64,000 nt of DNA from Chryseobacterium daecheongense (GTDB lineage Bacteria > Bacteroidota > Bacteroidia > Flavobacteriales > Weeksellaceae). Each line of letters starts with the position of its first letter. Position 1 is the first letter of the stretch. The notes under the pieces were generated by a model. The model saw nothing but the letters and a program-made list of their open reading frames with translations, made no database searches and had not been told where the DNA came from. A program made the position numbers and the translations under genes. The stretch is from contig NZ_RJTX01000001.1 in assembly GCF_003729955.1 (NCBI RefSeq), positions 930,001-994,000 on the forward strand, written 5' to 3'. Of the stretch, positions 8,384 through 17,981 are shown piece after piece.

Positions 8384-8391
8384 CAAATTTA
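8384..8391 (-). promoter_or_regulatory. -7 box for the SGNH hydrolase operon
   Basis: Read leftward it is TAAATTTG, an exact TAnnTTTG box 21 bases before the ATG at 8362. It excludes the TTG at 8386 as a start. Confidence 0.55.
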
Positions 8392-8416
8392 TGGAGAAAA
8401 AGAATGCTAATACATA

Positions 8417-8445
8417 AAATGACTGCCATTACTGACAGTCATTTT
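8417..8445 (-). terminator. Hairpin after purL
   Basis: A 10-bp perfect stem (AAAATGACTG with CAGTCATTTT) around CCATTACTGA lies 23 bases beyond the purL stop codon. The T run is short, so it is a plausible but not strong terminator. Confidence 0.6.
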
Positions 8446-8467
8446 CTATACTTGTTATTACTATTTC

Positions 8468-11400
8468 TTATTTGAAATACTCAACTCCGTTTTTGAAGAC
8501 GTTGTGATAGTTCGCTGTCGGAATGTTTTTCATTAAGCCTTCTGCAAAACGTTCAGGGTGTCCCATTCTACCGTAAATCTTACCGCATGTACTGGTGATT
8601 CCTTCAATTCCGAATAAAGAGTTATTTGGATTGAATGGCATTCCATGAGCAATATTTCCATCAAAATCAATGTACTGCGTTGCTACCTGTCCATTTTTGT
8701 ACAGCTTTTCAATTTCTTCCTGAGAAGCCATGAAACGTCCTTCTCCGTGAGAAATCGGAATCGTGAATACCTGATCTTTCATTCCTTTCAGCCACGGACT
8801 TTCATCATTCACCACTTTTACGTTGACCATCTGAGAAATGTGTCTTCTGATGGCATTGTGAGCTAACGTCGGGGAATTTTCATCTAAGTCTTTAATTTGT
8901 CCATAAGGCAATAATCCGGATTTAATCAAAGCCTGGAAACCGTTACAGATCCCGATGATCATACCATCTCTTTCTAACAGATCGTGAACCGCATTTTTCA
9001 TTTTTTCATTCTTCAAAACGTTCACAATAAACTTAGCAGAACCATCCGGTTCATCCCCTGCAGAGAAACCTCCGGAGAACGCTAAAATCTGGGACTGTTT
9101 AATTTCTTCCACCCATGCGTCGATGCTTTCATCCAACAACTGATGGTTGATATTTTTTAACGGTAAACTGTTGACAATAGCACCTTCTTTTTGGAATGCA
9201 TTCAACGTTTCGTACTCGCAGTTTGTTCCCGGGAAAACCGGAGCGAAAACTCTCGGCTGAGCAATCCCGTGTTTTTTAATGATGATATTTCTTGGGGTAA
9301 CTGAATTTAATTTCTCATCGATTTCAACCGTAATTTTCTCTTTTTCAATGGTTGGGAAAAGGTTCTCAAATGTTTTTGTATTAACATCAAGTAATTTTTC
9401 GATTTCAAACTCAAAATCACTGATTTTCAAAACATTTGAATTTTTAACTTCACCAATCAATTGAAGGTTTACAGAATTCAATTCCTCTGTAGATTCTATG
9501 ATTAAACTACCGATATTTTTAGCTAATAATGTGCTTTCATCAGCTCCATTAATTTCTGCACCCAATTTGTTTCCGAAACTCATTTTCGCTAACGCTACGG
9601 CTACACCTCCTTCTTTGATTGTTTTAACTGAAACTATTTTTCCAGCTTTGATATTTTCAAAAATGAATTCAAAAACAGCTTTTAAACTTTCATAATTGGG
9701 AAGCCCGCTTTCCTGCGGAATATGGTTGAAGAAATAGATTTTATTTCCGGCCTGTTTAAATTCCGGAGAGATGATATTTTTCTTTTCACCATTTGCACAA
9801 GCGAATGAAATTAACGTCGGGGGAACGTTCAGATCCTGGTAGGTTCCACTCATGGAATCTTTCCCTCCGATTGCTGCTAAACCAAGATTAATTTGAGCGT
9901 CATAAGCTCCTAAAAGCGATGCTAATGGTTTACCCCATTTCTCAGGATTCTGGCCTAATTTCTCAAAATATTCCTGGAAGCTTAATCTGATATTTTTATA
10001 ATCGCCTCCCATCGCAACGATCTTCGCTACACTTTCCACTACCGCATAAGATGCTCCCAATAATGAGTTCTGCTTGGATATTTCGGCATCAAATCCCCAA
10101 CTCGCTAAAGAAACCGTTTCGATGTCTTTAGCTCCTAAAATAGGCAATGTTTGAGCGCATCCCTCCATTAGGGTCTGCTGGTATTTACCTCCTAAAGGCA
10201 TTGCAACGGTTGTTCCTCCAACGGAAGAGTCAAACATTTCCAATAATCCTTTCTGGGATGCTACATTTTTGTCTGCTAAAATCTGTAAGAATGCTTCTTC
10301 TGTGAAAGACTGGTTGTCAGCTTTCACTTCTTCAAGATGTGTGATTTTCACTTCCTGATTTTTAGAGCACCCATTGGTATTCAGGAATTCTCTTGAAAGA
10401 TCAACGATCTTGTCTCCTTTCCAGAACATCTGCATTCTTCCGGAATCGGTCACTTTTGCCACTTCTACAGCGACAATGTTCTCTGCTTCGCAATATTTGA
10501 TAAACTGTTCTTTATCTTTCGGATCAACAACTACCGCCATTCTTTCCTGAGATTCGGAAATTGCAAGTTCGGTTCCGTTTAATCCTTCATATTTTAATGG
10601 TAAAACGTCTAAGTTGACTTCTAATGAGTCTGCAATTTCTCCAATCGCTACAGAAACTCCTCCTGCTCCAAAGTCATTGGATTTTTTGATCAACTTCGTT
10701 ACTTCAGGTTTTCTGAATAGTCTTTGAATTTTTCTTTCTTCTACGGCATTTCCCTTCTGAACTTCTGAACTCATGGTATGAATAGAGGTTTCATCCTGTT
10801 CTTTTGAACTTCCGCTTGCTCCCCCAACACCATCACGGCCAGTTGCTCCTCCTAAAATGATGATAGAATCGCCATTGGCAGGTTTTTCACGTCTCACCCA
10901 ATCTACAGGAACAGCCCCGGTAACAAAACCTACTTCCATTCTTTTGGCTTTATATCCTTCATCATAGATCTCAGAAACCATTGTTGTAGCCAAGCCAATT
11001 TGGTTACCATAAGAAGAATATCCGTTGGCAGCTTGTTTTGTAATGGTTTTTTGAGGCAATTTTCCAGGTAGAGTCTGATCAACCGGTTCTAATACATCTG
11101 CCGCTCCCGTTAACCTCATTGCCTGGAAAACAAATGATCTTCCTGATAACGGGTCCCTGATAGCTCCTCCAAGACATGTAGAAGCTCCACCAAACGGTTC
11201 AATTTCCGTCGGGTGATTATGGGTTTCGTTTTTGAATAGCAAATACCATGGTTCTTTTTTACCATCGTATTCCGCTTCGATCTGGATGGTACAAGCATTG
11301 ATCTCGTCCGAAACAACAAGATTTTCAAGCTTTCCGGTTTTATGGAAATATCTTCCGCAAACGGTTGCCAAATCCATTAAGGAGATTGGCTTTAATTCAC

Positions 11401-12166
11401 GGCCTAAGAATTTTCTTTTTTCGATATAATCATTGAAAATAGTTTCCAATGTGTGTTTGAATTTTCCTTCAAACTGAATATCTGACAATTCCGTTTCAAA
11501 AGTAGTGTGACGACAGTGGTCGCTCCAATACGTATCTAATACTTTTAACTCAGTTTCCGTAGGGTTTCTTTGTTCTGTCTTGAAGTATTCCTGAATGAAT
11601 TTCAGGTCGTCCAATCCCAAAGCAAAACCATGATTGTTGTAGAAGCTTTCCAGTTCAGCATCATTGAAGCTGATGAAATTCTCATGCACGATCACTTTTG
11701 AAGGCTGCTCTTCCGCAGGAATGTCCAGAATAGTAAGGTCTTTTTCCTGAGATTCTACTTTATTGATCAATAGATCTTTGATTTTAGCTAAATCTGTTTC
11801 TGAAACTCCTTCAAACTCGATCAGCTTTCCACTTCTTACTTTTGATTTTTCATTCTCCGTCAATAAAGCAATACATTGTTGTGCTGAATCTGCACGCTGA
11901 TCGTATTGGCCAGGCAAAAATTCCATGGCGAAATGAATGGTTGTTGACGGATTTTCTGTGTGAAGGATATCAGTAACAGGATCTACGAATGTACTGTTGA
12001 CCACTTTTTCAAATTCTCCATCATTCAATCCGAAAATATCGTATACATTGTACACTTTTACGGTTTTCACGGACGGTACAACCGCTTTTACTTCATCAAA
12101 AATTTTTGGACTTTCTACATCGAAAATTCCTCTTTTTTCTACGAAAATTCTTTTGTTATTAGACAT
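8468..12166 (-). CDS. purL: Phosphoribosylformylglycinamidine synthase, large single-chain form
   Basis: At 1232 residues this is the large one-chain enzyme that makes FGAM from FGAR, glutamine and ATP, step 4 of purine synthesis. The N-terminal PurS-like region and linker (to about 220) lead into the synthetase core with its AIR-synthase domains (TYWSDHCRHTTFETEL; ETHNHPTEIEPFGGA; GGATGRDGVGGASGSS). The C-terminal glutamine amidotransferase domain starts near residue 970 (RVFAPVFPGTNCEYE), with the catalytic Cys in IGICNGFQ at about 1073 and the His/Glu in ISHGEGRF. Many Bacteroidota use this fused form instead of separate PurL, PurQ and PurS. purB lies 1 kb upstream in the same direction. 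Confidence 0.97.
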   Translation of the reverse strand: MSNNKRIFVEKRGIFDVESPKIFDEVKAVVPSVKTVKVYNVYDIFGLNDGEFEKVVNSTFVDPVTDILHTENPSTTIHFAMEFLPGQYDQRADSAQQCIALLTENEKSKVRSGKLIEFEGVSETDLAKIKDLLINKVESQEKDLTILDIPAEEQPSKVIVHENFISFNDAELESFYNNHGFALGLDDLKFIQEYFKTEQRNPTETELKVLDTYWSDHCRHTTFETELSDIQFEGKFKHTLETIFNDYIEKRKFLGRELKPISLMDLATVCGRYFHKTGKLENLVVSDEINACTIQIEAEYDGKKEPWYLLFKNETHNHPTEIEPFGGASTCLGGAIRDPLSGRSFVFQAMRLTGAADVLEPVDQTLPGKLPQKTITKQAANGYSSYGNQIGLATTMVSEIYDEGYKAKRMEVGFVTGAVPVDWVRREKPANGDSIIILGGATGRDGVGGASGSSKEQDETSIHTMSSEVQKGNAVEERKIQRLFRKPEVTKLIKKSNDFGAGGVSVAIGEIADSLEVNLDVLPLKYEGLNGTELAISESQERMAVVVDPKDKEQFIKYCEAENIVAVEVAKVTDSGRMQMFWKGDKIVDLSREFLNTNGCSKNQEVKITHLEEVKADNQSFTEEAFLQILADKNVASQKGLLEMFDSSVGGTTVAMPLGGKYQQTLMEGCAQTLPILGAKDIETVSLASWGFDAEISKQNSLLGASYAVVESVAKIVAMGGDYKNIRLSFQEYFEKLGQNPEKWGKPLASLLGAYDAQINLGLAAIGGKDSMSGTYQDLNVPPTLISFACANGEKKNIISPEFKQAGNKIYFFNHIPQESGLPNYESLKAVFEFIFENIKAGKIVSVKTIKEGGVAVALAKMSFGNKLGAEINGADESTLLAKNIGSLIIESTEELNSVNLQLIGEVKNSNVLKISDFEFEIEKLLDVNTKTFENLFPTIEKEKITVEIDEKLNSVTPRNIIIKKHGIAQPRVFAPVFPGTNCEYETLNAFQKEGAIVNSLPLKNINHQLLDESIDAWVEEIKQSQILAFSGGFSAGDEPDGSAKFIVNVLKNEKMKNAVHDLLERDGMIIGICNGFQALIKSGLLPYGQIKDLDENSPTLAHNAIRRHISQMVNVKVVNDESPWLKGMKDQVFTIPISHGEGRFMASQEEIEKLYKNGQVATQYIDFDGNIAHGMPFNPNNSLFGIEGITSTCGKIYGRMGHPERFAEGLMKNIPTANYHNVFKNGVEYFK

Positions 12167-12195
12167 TAGATGTCAGATATTAAATATTATTAGAC

Positions 12196-13158
12196 TTATT
12201 TATTAAATTTATTGGGGTTATCCGGATGCTCTTTCTGATATTGTATGGCCGCTTTTATTTCTTTTTTCAGCCATGTTTCAAAAGGAGTCTTTTCATCCTC
12301 ATCAAAAAAGCTCACTTCATATACTTTTTTGCCGTCTTCCGAAACTATAAACTTCATTAAACTTGTTGAGTACTTATTGTAATCGTACGCATAGACCTTA
12401 TAATAAGGAAAGTTTTCTTTAGGTCTTTCTACAATCTCGAAGAACAATTTCTTCTCATTTTCAGACAGCTTTGGGTAGAAGTTCACATAATGCAGATCTG
12501 ATAACAACTTGTTCTGCCTTTCGAAAAACTGAAGGATATTCTTCTCCTTTTCATTGTACCCGAATGGATATGGATAATATTTTCCATCCAGTTTCACATC
12601 TTTCTCAGATTTCTTTGCTATAGGCTGTACAATTTCGCCTTTGAAATTCATTACGCCCCATGTCCCGCCTACGATTGCTTTATGTTCGTCCTCTGTTTTC
12701 TCCCAATCACATCCGTCGCAAAAAGCAGCATATCCATAATTAAAAGGAGAAACAAAATCATGTTCAGGTTCAATAACCACTTTTCCGTTTCTGTCTGCAA
12801 ACCCTACTTTCCCGTTTTTAACGAATCTTTGTACTCCTTCTTCAAAAAAATCGGCACCATTATCATAAAAATAAGGTCTGTATAAAAAGTTTCCTTTTCG
12901 ATCATAGACATATCCCCACATATTCTTTTCATGACCTACATCTTTTTTCCAGCCGTCAAAAAAAATGGTATTTCCTTTTACGGGATCTCCATCTTCGAGT
13001 ATTGAATAAATTCTAAACTGTGCCGGAACAATGATTTCTCCCTTCTGATTTTTCACCCCAACCAAAGTATCTTTTGTGATAAAATACCTCAACACTTCTT
13101 TTTCCTGTGAGAAAGCAAGCATCGGTATCCATATGATCAGCAAAAGTAATTTCTTCAT
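12196..13158 (-). CDS. Secreted WG-repeat protein
   Basis: The 320-residue protein has a signal peptide (residues 1-17, ending LAFSQ). It carries four WG-type repeats, the KWG(F/Y)hDxxGxhV pattern: GVKNQKGEIIVPAQF, WGYVYDRKGN, GFADRNGKVVIEPEHDF and WGVMNFKGEIVQPI, within about residues 30-185. The C-terminal half is not recognised and contains many Lys, Glu and aromatic residues. WG repeats form a beta structure and are usually envelope or surface proteins of unknown role. It sits between purL (29 bases) and purB (50 bases, with a terminator), but nothing suggests a purine function. Confidence 0.8.
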   Translation of the reverse strand: MKKLLLLIIWIPMLAFSQEKEVLRYFITKDTLVGVKNQKGEIIVPAQFRIYSILEDGDPVKGNTIFFDGWKKDVGHEKNMWGYVYDRKGNFLYRPYFYDNGADFFEEGVQRFVKNGKVGFADRNGKVVIEPEHDFVSPFNYGYAAFCDGCDWEKTEDEHKAIVGGTWGVMNFKGEIVQPIAKKSEKDVKLDGKYYPYPFGYNEKEKNILQFFERQNKLLSDLHYVNFYPKLSENEKKLFFEIVERPKENFPYYKVYAYDYNKYSTSLMKFIVSEDGKKVYEVSFFDEDEKTPFETWLKKEIKAAIQYQKEHPDNPNKFNK

Positions 13159-13171
13159 ATTCTTTGGTTTG

Positions 13172-13203
13172 AAAAAAAATATGCAGCCGAAAAGACTGCA
13201 TAC
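13172..13203 (-). terminator. Terminator after purB
   Basis: ATGCAG (13181-13186) pairs with CTGCAT (13196-13201), and in the leftward sense a run of eight T follows. It lies directly beyond the purB stop at 13208. Confidence 0.65.
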
Positions 13204-13207
13204 GATA

Positions 13208-14635
13208 TTATACTTTAAGATCAGCCTCTAATCCTATCAGGTCCTTGTTCTGGTCCAAAATCGGCTGAACTTCATTTTTAATGAATTCTTCCGTCTGAAT
13301 CGGAGCAAACCCGATAAAGTTTTTAGGGTCTAATACTTCTTTTAATTTTGATTTATCCAGTTTTAAAGAATCGTCGTTTAAGATTCTTTCAATCAGGTCA
13401 TTTTCTTTTCCTTCTACTTTTACCTGCTTGGAGGCCTCCATGGAGTGAACTCTAATCACTTCGTGGATTTCCTGGCGGTCTCCTCCCGCTTTTACTTCTT
13501 CCATGATGATGTATTCCGTCGCCATGAAAGGGAGTTCTTCTTCAATATGTTTATTAATTCTGTTCGGATATACCACAATTCCGTTCATGATGTTGTTCCA
13601 GATCAATAGAATAGCATCAACCGCTAAGAAAGCCTGAGGAATCGTTAATCTTTTGTTGGCAGAATCATCCAATGTTCTTTCAAACCATTGTGTAGAAGCT
13701 ACCATTGCAGAACTTGTGGTTAAAGACATTACATATTTCGCCAACGCTCCGATTCTTTCGCTTCTCATTGGGTTACGTTTGTACGCCATTGCGGATGAAC
13801 CGATCTGGTTTTTCTCGAATGGTTCTTCAATTTCTTTAAGGTTTTGAAGCAAACGTAAATCATTGGTGAATTTATGGGCTGACTGAGCAATGTTTGATAA
13901 TAAAGCCACCACTTTAGCATCAATTTTTCTGTCGTAAGTCTGACCAGAAACTCCAAACACTTTATCGAAACCGAATCTTTTTGAAAGCTCTTTATCTAAG
14001 TGTTTTACTTTAGAATAATCTCCATTGAAAAGCTCCAAGAAACTTGCAGCAGTTCCCGTAGTTCCTTTTACCCCTCTGAAACGCAATGTTTCAAGGAAGA
14101 AATCAAGCTCTTCGATATCCAGAACTAAACTTTGCAGCCAAAGTGTTGCTCTTTTACCTACTGTTGTTAGCTGTGCAGGCTGAAAGTGAGTAAATCCTAA
14201 TGTTGGAAGGTCTTTATATTGAATCGCAAAGTCTGCTAAACTTTTGATCACGTTAACCAACTTTTTCTTGAGAATCAAAAGTCCGTCACGAATCTGAATT
14301 AAATCTGTATTATCTCCTACAAATGCCGAAGTAGCTCCCAAATGGATAATTCCTTTTGCTGAAGGCGCCACATCACCATAGGTATGAACGTGAGCCATCA
14401 CATCATGACGGAATTTCTTCTCATATTCAGCAGCTTTATCGTAATCGATGTTTTCAGCATTAGCTTTTAACTCAGCAATCTGCTCATCTGTGATTTCAAG
14501 ACCTAAGTTTTTTTCGATTTCAGCAAGAGCAATCCAAAGCTGTCTCCAGGTACGGAATTTGTTATTATGTGAGAAGTTAAATAACATTTCTTCACTGGAA
14601 TAGCGCTCTTCCAATGGATTTTTGTAGGAATTCAT
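13208..14635 (-). CDS. purB: Adenylosuccinate lyase
   Basis: The enzyme (475 aa) belongs to the fumarase/aspartase superfamily and removes fumarate from SAICAR and from adenylosuccinate, steps 8 and 12 of purine and AMP synthesis. The superfamily signature GSSAMAYKRNPMRSE is present near residue 281, and THFQPAQLTTVGKR (about 160) holds a catalytic His. The length matches the animal-type PurB (about 480) rather than the 430-residue bacterial form. It is cytoplasmic and homotetrameric in known members. purL lies downstream in the same direction, separated by one gene and a terminator. Confidence 0.97.
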   Translation of the reverse strand: MNSYKNPLEERYSSEEMLFNFSHNNKFRTWRQLWIALAEIEKNLGLEITDEQIAELKANAENIDYDKAAEYEKKFRHDVMAHVHTYGDVAPSAKGIIHLGATSAFVGDNTDLIQIRDGLLILKKKLVNVIKSLADFAIQYKDLPTLGFTHFQPAQLTTVGKRATLWLQSLVLDIEELDFFLETLRFRGVKGTTGTAASFLELFNGDYSKVKHLDKELSKRFGFDKVFGVSGQTYDRKIDAKVVALLSNIAQSAHKFTNDLRLLQNLKEIEEPFEKNQIGSSAMAYKRNPMRSERIGALAKYVMSLTTSSAMVASTQWFERTLDDSANKRLTIPQAFLAVDAILLIWNNIMNGIVVYPNRINKHIEEELPFMATEYIIMEEVKAGGDRQEIHEVIRVHSMEASKQVKVEGKENDLIERILNDDSLKLDKSKLKEVLDPKNFIGFAPIQTEEFIKNEVQPILDQNKDLIGLEADLKV

Positions 14636-14771
14636 TCTTTCTTTTACTTTTTAGATATGCAAAAATAAGGTTTTTCGGTGAGAGATAAAAATTGGGGATT
14701 GTACTTTTTTGATTTGGTTGAGAAGGTTCATTTTTCTCGCTGATTTGAGCGGATTACGAAGATTCTAAAAC

Positions 14772-14798
14772 AAAAAAGCCGCCCACAGACGACTTTTG
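14772..14798 (-). terminator. Terminator after the second leader-peptide gene
   Basis: Read leftward the bases 14777-14796 form an 8-bp stem with G-U pairs around TGTG, followed by a run of T. It lies 36 bases beyond the stop codon of the peptide at 14832. The stretch 14636-14771 otherwise holds only the purB upstream region. Confidence 0.6.
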
Positions 14799-14831
14799 TT
14801 TTTGATTATAATAATCTAATATTTTTTAAGA

Positions 14832-14975
14832 TTATTCAATTGAAATACCGCAGTCTGATCCCACAGGAATACATTTTCTCAGCACTGAACACCAGTAATA
14901 GCCTGGTAAACATTGAGGAATACCTCCATACACTGTTTTCAATTCTTTTTTTGTAAGTTTTTTTAGATTTTTCAT
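14832..14975 (-). CDS. Second double-glycine leader peptide (47 aa)
   Basis: This short gene encodes MKNLKKLTKKELKTVYGG followed by a 29-residue core. The leader is nearly the same as that of the peptide at 7153-7335 (MKNLKKL, then ELK, then GG). The core has four Cys (QCLP, WCSV, KCIP, DCGI) spaced like a small disulfide-bonded or modified peptide, and otherwise shows no similarity to the other core. A hairpin terminator follows at 14777. The start ATG at 14975 is the only one that gives the leader. The family is bacteriocin-like by leader only; its activity is unknown and no maturation gene is in the window. Confidence 0.75.
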   Translation of the reverse strand: MKNLKKLTKKELKTVYGGIPQCLPGYYWCSVLRKCIPVGSDCGISIE

Positions 14976-15066
14976 ATTAATGATTTTTAGTTTTTCCTAC
15001 TCTATGTGCTTTTCGGATCCCGCATAATTTGGTAAAACCAATATACACATTTTCAACTGAGTAACA

Positions 15067-15094
15067 TAAAAAAATCCGTTCAAAAGAACGGATC
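15067..15094 (-). terminator. Terminator after the gene ending at 15113
   Basis: ATCCGTTC (15074-15081) pairs with GAACGGAT (15086-15093) around AAAA. Leftward it is followed by seven T. It lies 19 bases beyond the stop codon. Confidence 0.85.
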
Positions 15095-15112
15095 GGTAAT
15101 TTATTTTAATTT

Positions 15113-15505
15113 TTACTGATAAATCACAACATTATCTTTTTTGAGCTGATACCCGGTTTTCTTGTAATGAACCAAGGTATATTTTCCATTTTTCCAGGTT
15201 TTACTGGTACTTCTTCCAAATTTAGTAAGGATCAGGCTTCCGGAATTGGTATCGGGAAGAAAAATTTCCGCCTGATTCATGTCTTTGCTAAAAATAACAG
15301 CAGTCATAGAAGTGGAACTTCCTTTCGGTTTTACTTCATTCAATTTGATTTTCTGCTCAAAAAGTCTCACGCAGTCTTTCTTAACCTGAGAATAGGTATA
15401 CCCCGCAGAGCCAATACATCCGTGTGAATCTCTGTCTCCTCCTACTTTTTGTGCGAAAGTTAACGTACCCAGGAACATAGCACTTAATAAAATTGTTTTT
15501 TTCAT
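15113..15505 (-). CDS. Small secreted protein with a DSHGCIGSAGY motif
   Basis: The protein has 130 residues from the ATG at 15505; the frame is open to 15565 but only the later ATG places the signal peptide (KKTILLSAMFLGTLTFAQ) at the N-terminus. The mature protein begins with DRDSHGCIGSAGYTYSQVKKDC, a compact motif with two Cys that recurs in small periplasmic proteins of Bacteroidota, then a beta-rich stretch ending in VVIYQ. The function is unknown to me. It stands between two terminators and is transcribed alone, 137 bases upstream of the 47-residue leader peptide gene. Confidence 0.75.
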   Translation of the reverse strand: MKKTILLSAMFLGTLTFAQKVGGDRDSHGCIGSAGYTYSQVKKDCVRLFEQKIKLNEVKPKGSSTSMTAVIFSKDMNQAEIFLPDTNSGSLILTKFGRSTSKTWKNGKYTLVHYKKTGYQLKKDNVVIYQ

Positions 15506-15550
15506 ATTTCTTGTATTAGTCAGAACAATATTAGTAAAAATCATACCAAG

Positions 15551-15580
15551 ATAAAAGCCATTCAAAAGAATGGCTTTTAT
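15551..15580. terminator. Terminator after the GH3 gene
   Basis: An 11-bp perfect stem (AAAAGCCATTC, 15553-15563, with 15568-15578) around AAAA lies 6 bases beyond the GH3 stop codon. It closes the polysaccharide utilisation locus. Confidence 0.85.
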
Positions 15581-15585
15581 CTATT

Positions 15586-17916
15586 TTATTTGCTCCAGTT
15601 GATTTTTGAATGTTTCACTTCATCGGAATTGGTTCCGATCATGATGTCAAATTCTCCTGGTTCCCAATCGTATTTTAATTCTCCGTTGTAGAATTTCAAA
15701 CTTTCCGGGGTAATCTCGAAGGTTACTTTCTTAGATTCCCCTTTTTTCAGGAATACTTTCTGGAATCCTTTCAATTCTTTTACTGGTCTTGTAATGGTTC
15801 CTACCATATCTCTGATGTATAGCTGTACCACTTCTGCTCCATCATAGTTCCCGGAATTGGTTACCGTAACAGAAGCCTGAATAGTTTGATTTCCTTTCGG
15901 ATTGGCATTGGAAATAGCGATATCAGAATAATTGAATTTCGTATAGCTTAATCCATAACCGAAAGGATATAATGGTGTGTTACACTCATCCATATAGTTG
16001 GAACGGAATCTTTCATAAACACATTTGTCCACTTTATCCTGAGCTAAGGGACGTCCGGTATTTTTAGCATTGTAATAAATAGGAACCTGTCCTAGGCTTC
16101 TCGGGAAGGTCATCGGAAGTTTTCCCGAAGGATTTACTTTCCCGAATAATACATCTGAAATAGCATTTCCGGCTTCAGAACCCGCAAACCATACATTCAA
16201 AATAGCATCAGGAGTATCTTTGATGTTCGTTAACGCTAAAGGACGACCTGTGAAAAGCACTACTGCAATTGGTTTTCCTGTTTTCTTCAATTCATTTAAA
16301 AGGTCAACCTGAGATTGCGGGATGGTAATTTCAGTTCTTGAAGAAGATTCTCCGCTCATTTCAGCGGATTCTCCGATGGCAAGGACAATAACATCCGATT
16401 TATTGGCTACATCTACGGCCTCTTTCAATAAAACTTCTTTGGAACGGTTGTCTCTGTCTGTTTTTTTACCATGAGCAGCATAGATATCTTCCAATTTTGC
16501 GTCATAATCAATATTAGCACCTTTTGCGGAAAGGAATTTCACTTCTTTTCCGAAATTGGCCTGAAGTCCCTGCATTAAGGAAACAGCTTGATCATGTTTA
16601 GCTGCAACACTCCACGTTCCGGCCATATTTAATGAATTATTTACCAAAGGACCAATGACAGCCACAGTTCCTGATTTTTTCAAAGGAAGCACCTGGTTTT
16701 CATTTTTCATTAAAACCATCGACTGTGCTGCAACATTTCTGGCAATGTTGCGGTTTTCCATATTGTAAACTTCCTTAGCAGCCAGTTTTGCATCTCCGTA
16801 ACGGTATGGATCATCAAATAATCCCAAATCATATTTTGCTTCAAGGATTCTTCTTGTTGCCGCATCTATTTCAGCCTGGGTAACTTTTCCTTCATCTAGT
16901 GACTTTTTCAACGTTTTTAAGAAGCCTTCTCCTACCATATCCATATCAATTCCAGCCTTTAAAGCCAATGCAGAAACCTGCTGAAGGTCACCCATTCCAT
17001 GCTCGGTCATTTCATTGATCCCAGTATAGTCTGTTACTACAAATCCTTTGAAGCCCCACATTTTTCTAAGAACTTCAGTCTGAAGCCATCTGTTTCCTGT
17101 TGCCGGAACTCCGTCTACTTCATTGAAAGAAGCCATTACAGAAGCTACTCCCGCATCAACAGCAGCTTTATAGGGGGGAAAATATTCGTTGAACATTCTT
17201 ACATGGCTCATATCTACAGTGTTGTAATCTCTACCCGCTTCACCGGCTCCATATAATGCGAAGTGCTTTACGCAGGCTAAAATAGTACTACTAAGGGATA
17301 GGTCCTTCCCCTGATAACCATATACCATATTTTTAGCGACTTCACTTCCTAAATACGGATCTTCCCCTGATCCTTCGGAAACCCTTCCCCATCTTGGTTC
17401 ACGGGAAATATCCACCATAGGCGAAAACGTCCAGTTGATCCCGTCCGAAGAAGCTTCTTTAGCTGCTACTCTTGCAGATTGCTGTACCAAGTTCATATCC
17501 CATGAAGCGGCTAAACCTAACGGAATCGGGAATGTGGTTTCATATCCGTGGATCACATCCATTCCGAAGATCAATGGGATTTTTAAACGGCTTTTTTCTA
17601 CCGCAACTTTTTGAACGGATCTGATTTTATCAGCTCCTTTTATATTGAATAGTCCACCCACTAAACCTTGTTCTACTTTTTTCCCGATATCAGAGCTTTG
17701 AGCCTGCCCTGTGGTAAAATCTCCGGAAGTCGGTAAATTCAGCTGTCCGATTTTTTCATCCAAGGTCATTTTAGATAAAAGATTTTCTACAAAAGCTTTT
17801 CTTTTTGCCTGGTATTGAGCGGTCTGATAGGACTGAACCGGTTTTGTTACCATTTCCTGTGCCGAAAATACAGGAGCTAGTGCTAAAGCCGCTATTACAA
17901 TTAACTTTTTACTCAT
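15586..17916 (-). CDS. bglX: Beta-glucosidase, glycoside hydrolase family 3
   Basis: The protein has 776 residues from ATG 17916, the usual length for BglX-type GH3 enzymes with three domains: the TIM barrel (about 30-370), the alpha/beta sandwich (about 400-600) and a C-terminal fibronectin III-like domain (about 675-760). A signal peptide (SKKLIVIAALALAPVFSAQ) sends it to the periplasm. The nucleophile Asp lies in FVVTDYTG (about residue 296), and KHFALYG and RVSEGSGEDP are family motifs. It should trim beta-linked glucose from oligosaccharides. It ends an operon with SusC, SusD, a GH144 glucanase and an esterase, where it would finish sophoro-oligosaccharides; that substrate is inferred from the GH144 neighbour. 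The ATG at 17943 is less likely because it precedes the signal peptide by nine residues. Confidence 0.92.
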   Translation of the reverse strand: MSKKLIVIAALALAPVFSAQEMVTKPVQSYQTAQYQAKRKAFVENLLSKMTLDEKIGQLNLPTSGDFTTGQAQSSDIGKKVEQGLVGGLFNIKGADKIRSVQKVAVEKSRLKIPLIFGMDVIHGYETTFPIPLGLAASWDMNLVQQSARVAAKEASSDGINWTFSPMVDISREPRWGRVSEGSGEDPYLGSEVAKNMVYGYQGKDLSLSSTILACVKHFALYGAGEAGRDYNTVDMSHVRMFNEYFPPYKAAVDAGVASVMASFNEVDGVPATGNRWLQTEVLRKMWGFKGFVVTDYTGINEMTEHGMGDLQQVSALALKAGIDMDMVGEGFLKTLKKSLDEGKVTQAEIDAATRRILEAKYDLGLFDDPYRYGDAKLAAKEVYNMENRNIARNVAAQSMVLMKNENQVLPLKKSGTVAVIGPLVNNSLNMAGTWSVAAKHDQAVSLMQGLQANFGKEVKFLSAKGANIDYDAKLEDIYAAHGKKTDRDNRSKEVLLKEAVDVANKSDVIVLAIGESAEMSGESSSRTEITIPQSQVDLLNELKKTGKPIAVVLFTGRPLALTNIKDTPDAILNVWFAGSEAGNAISDVLFGKVNPSGKLPMTFPRSLGQVPIYYNAKNTGRPLAQDKVDKCVYERFRSNYMDECNTPLYPFGYGLSYTKFNYSDIAISNANPKGNQTIQASVTVTNSGNYDGAEVVQLYIRDMVGTITRPVKELKGFQKVFLKKGESKKVTFEITPESLKFYNGELKYDWEPGEFDIMIGTNSDEVKHSKINWSK

Positions 17917-17981
17917 AACTTCTTCATTTTTTATTGGATTCATGAATTTTCAATTTCATGAATCTGTCTTCTTAATTTTTA

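Noticed and set aside
11960..12206. Open frames antisense to the start of purL
   Set aside because: They are shadows of purL, low in complexity, and show no protein features.
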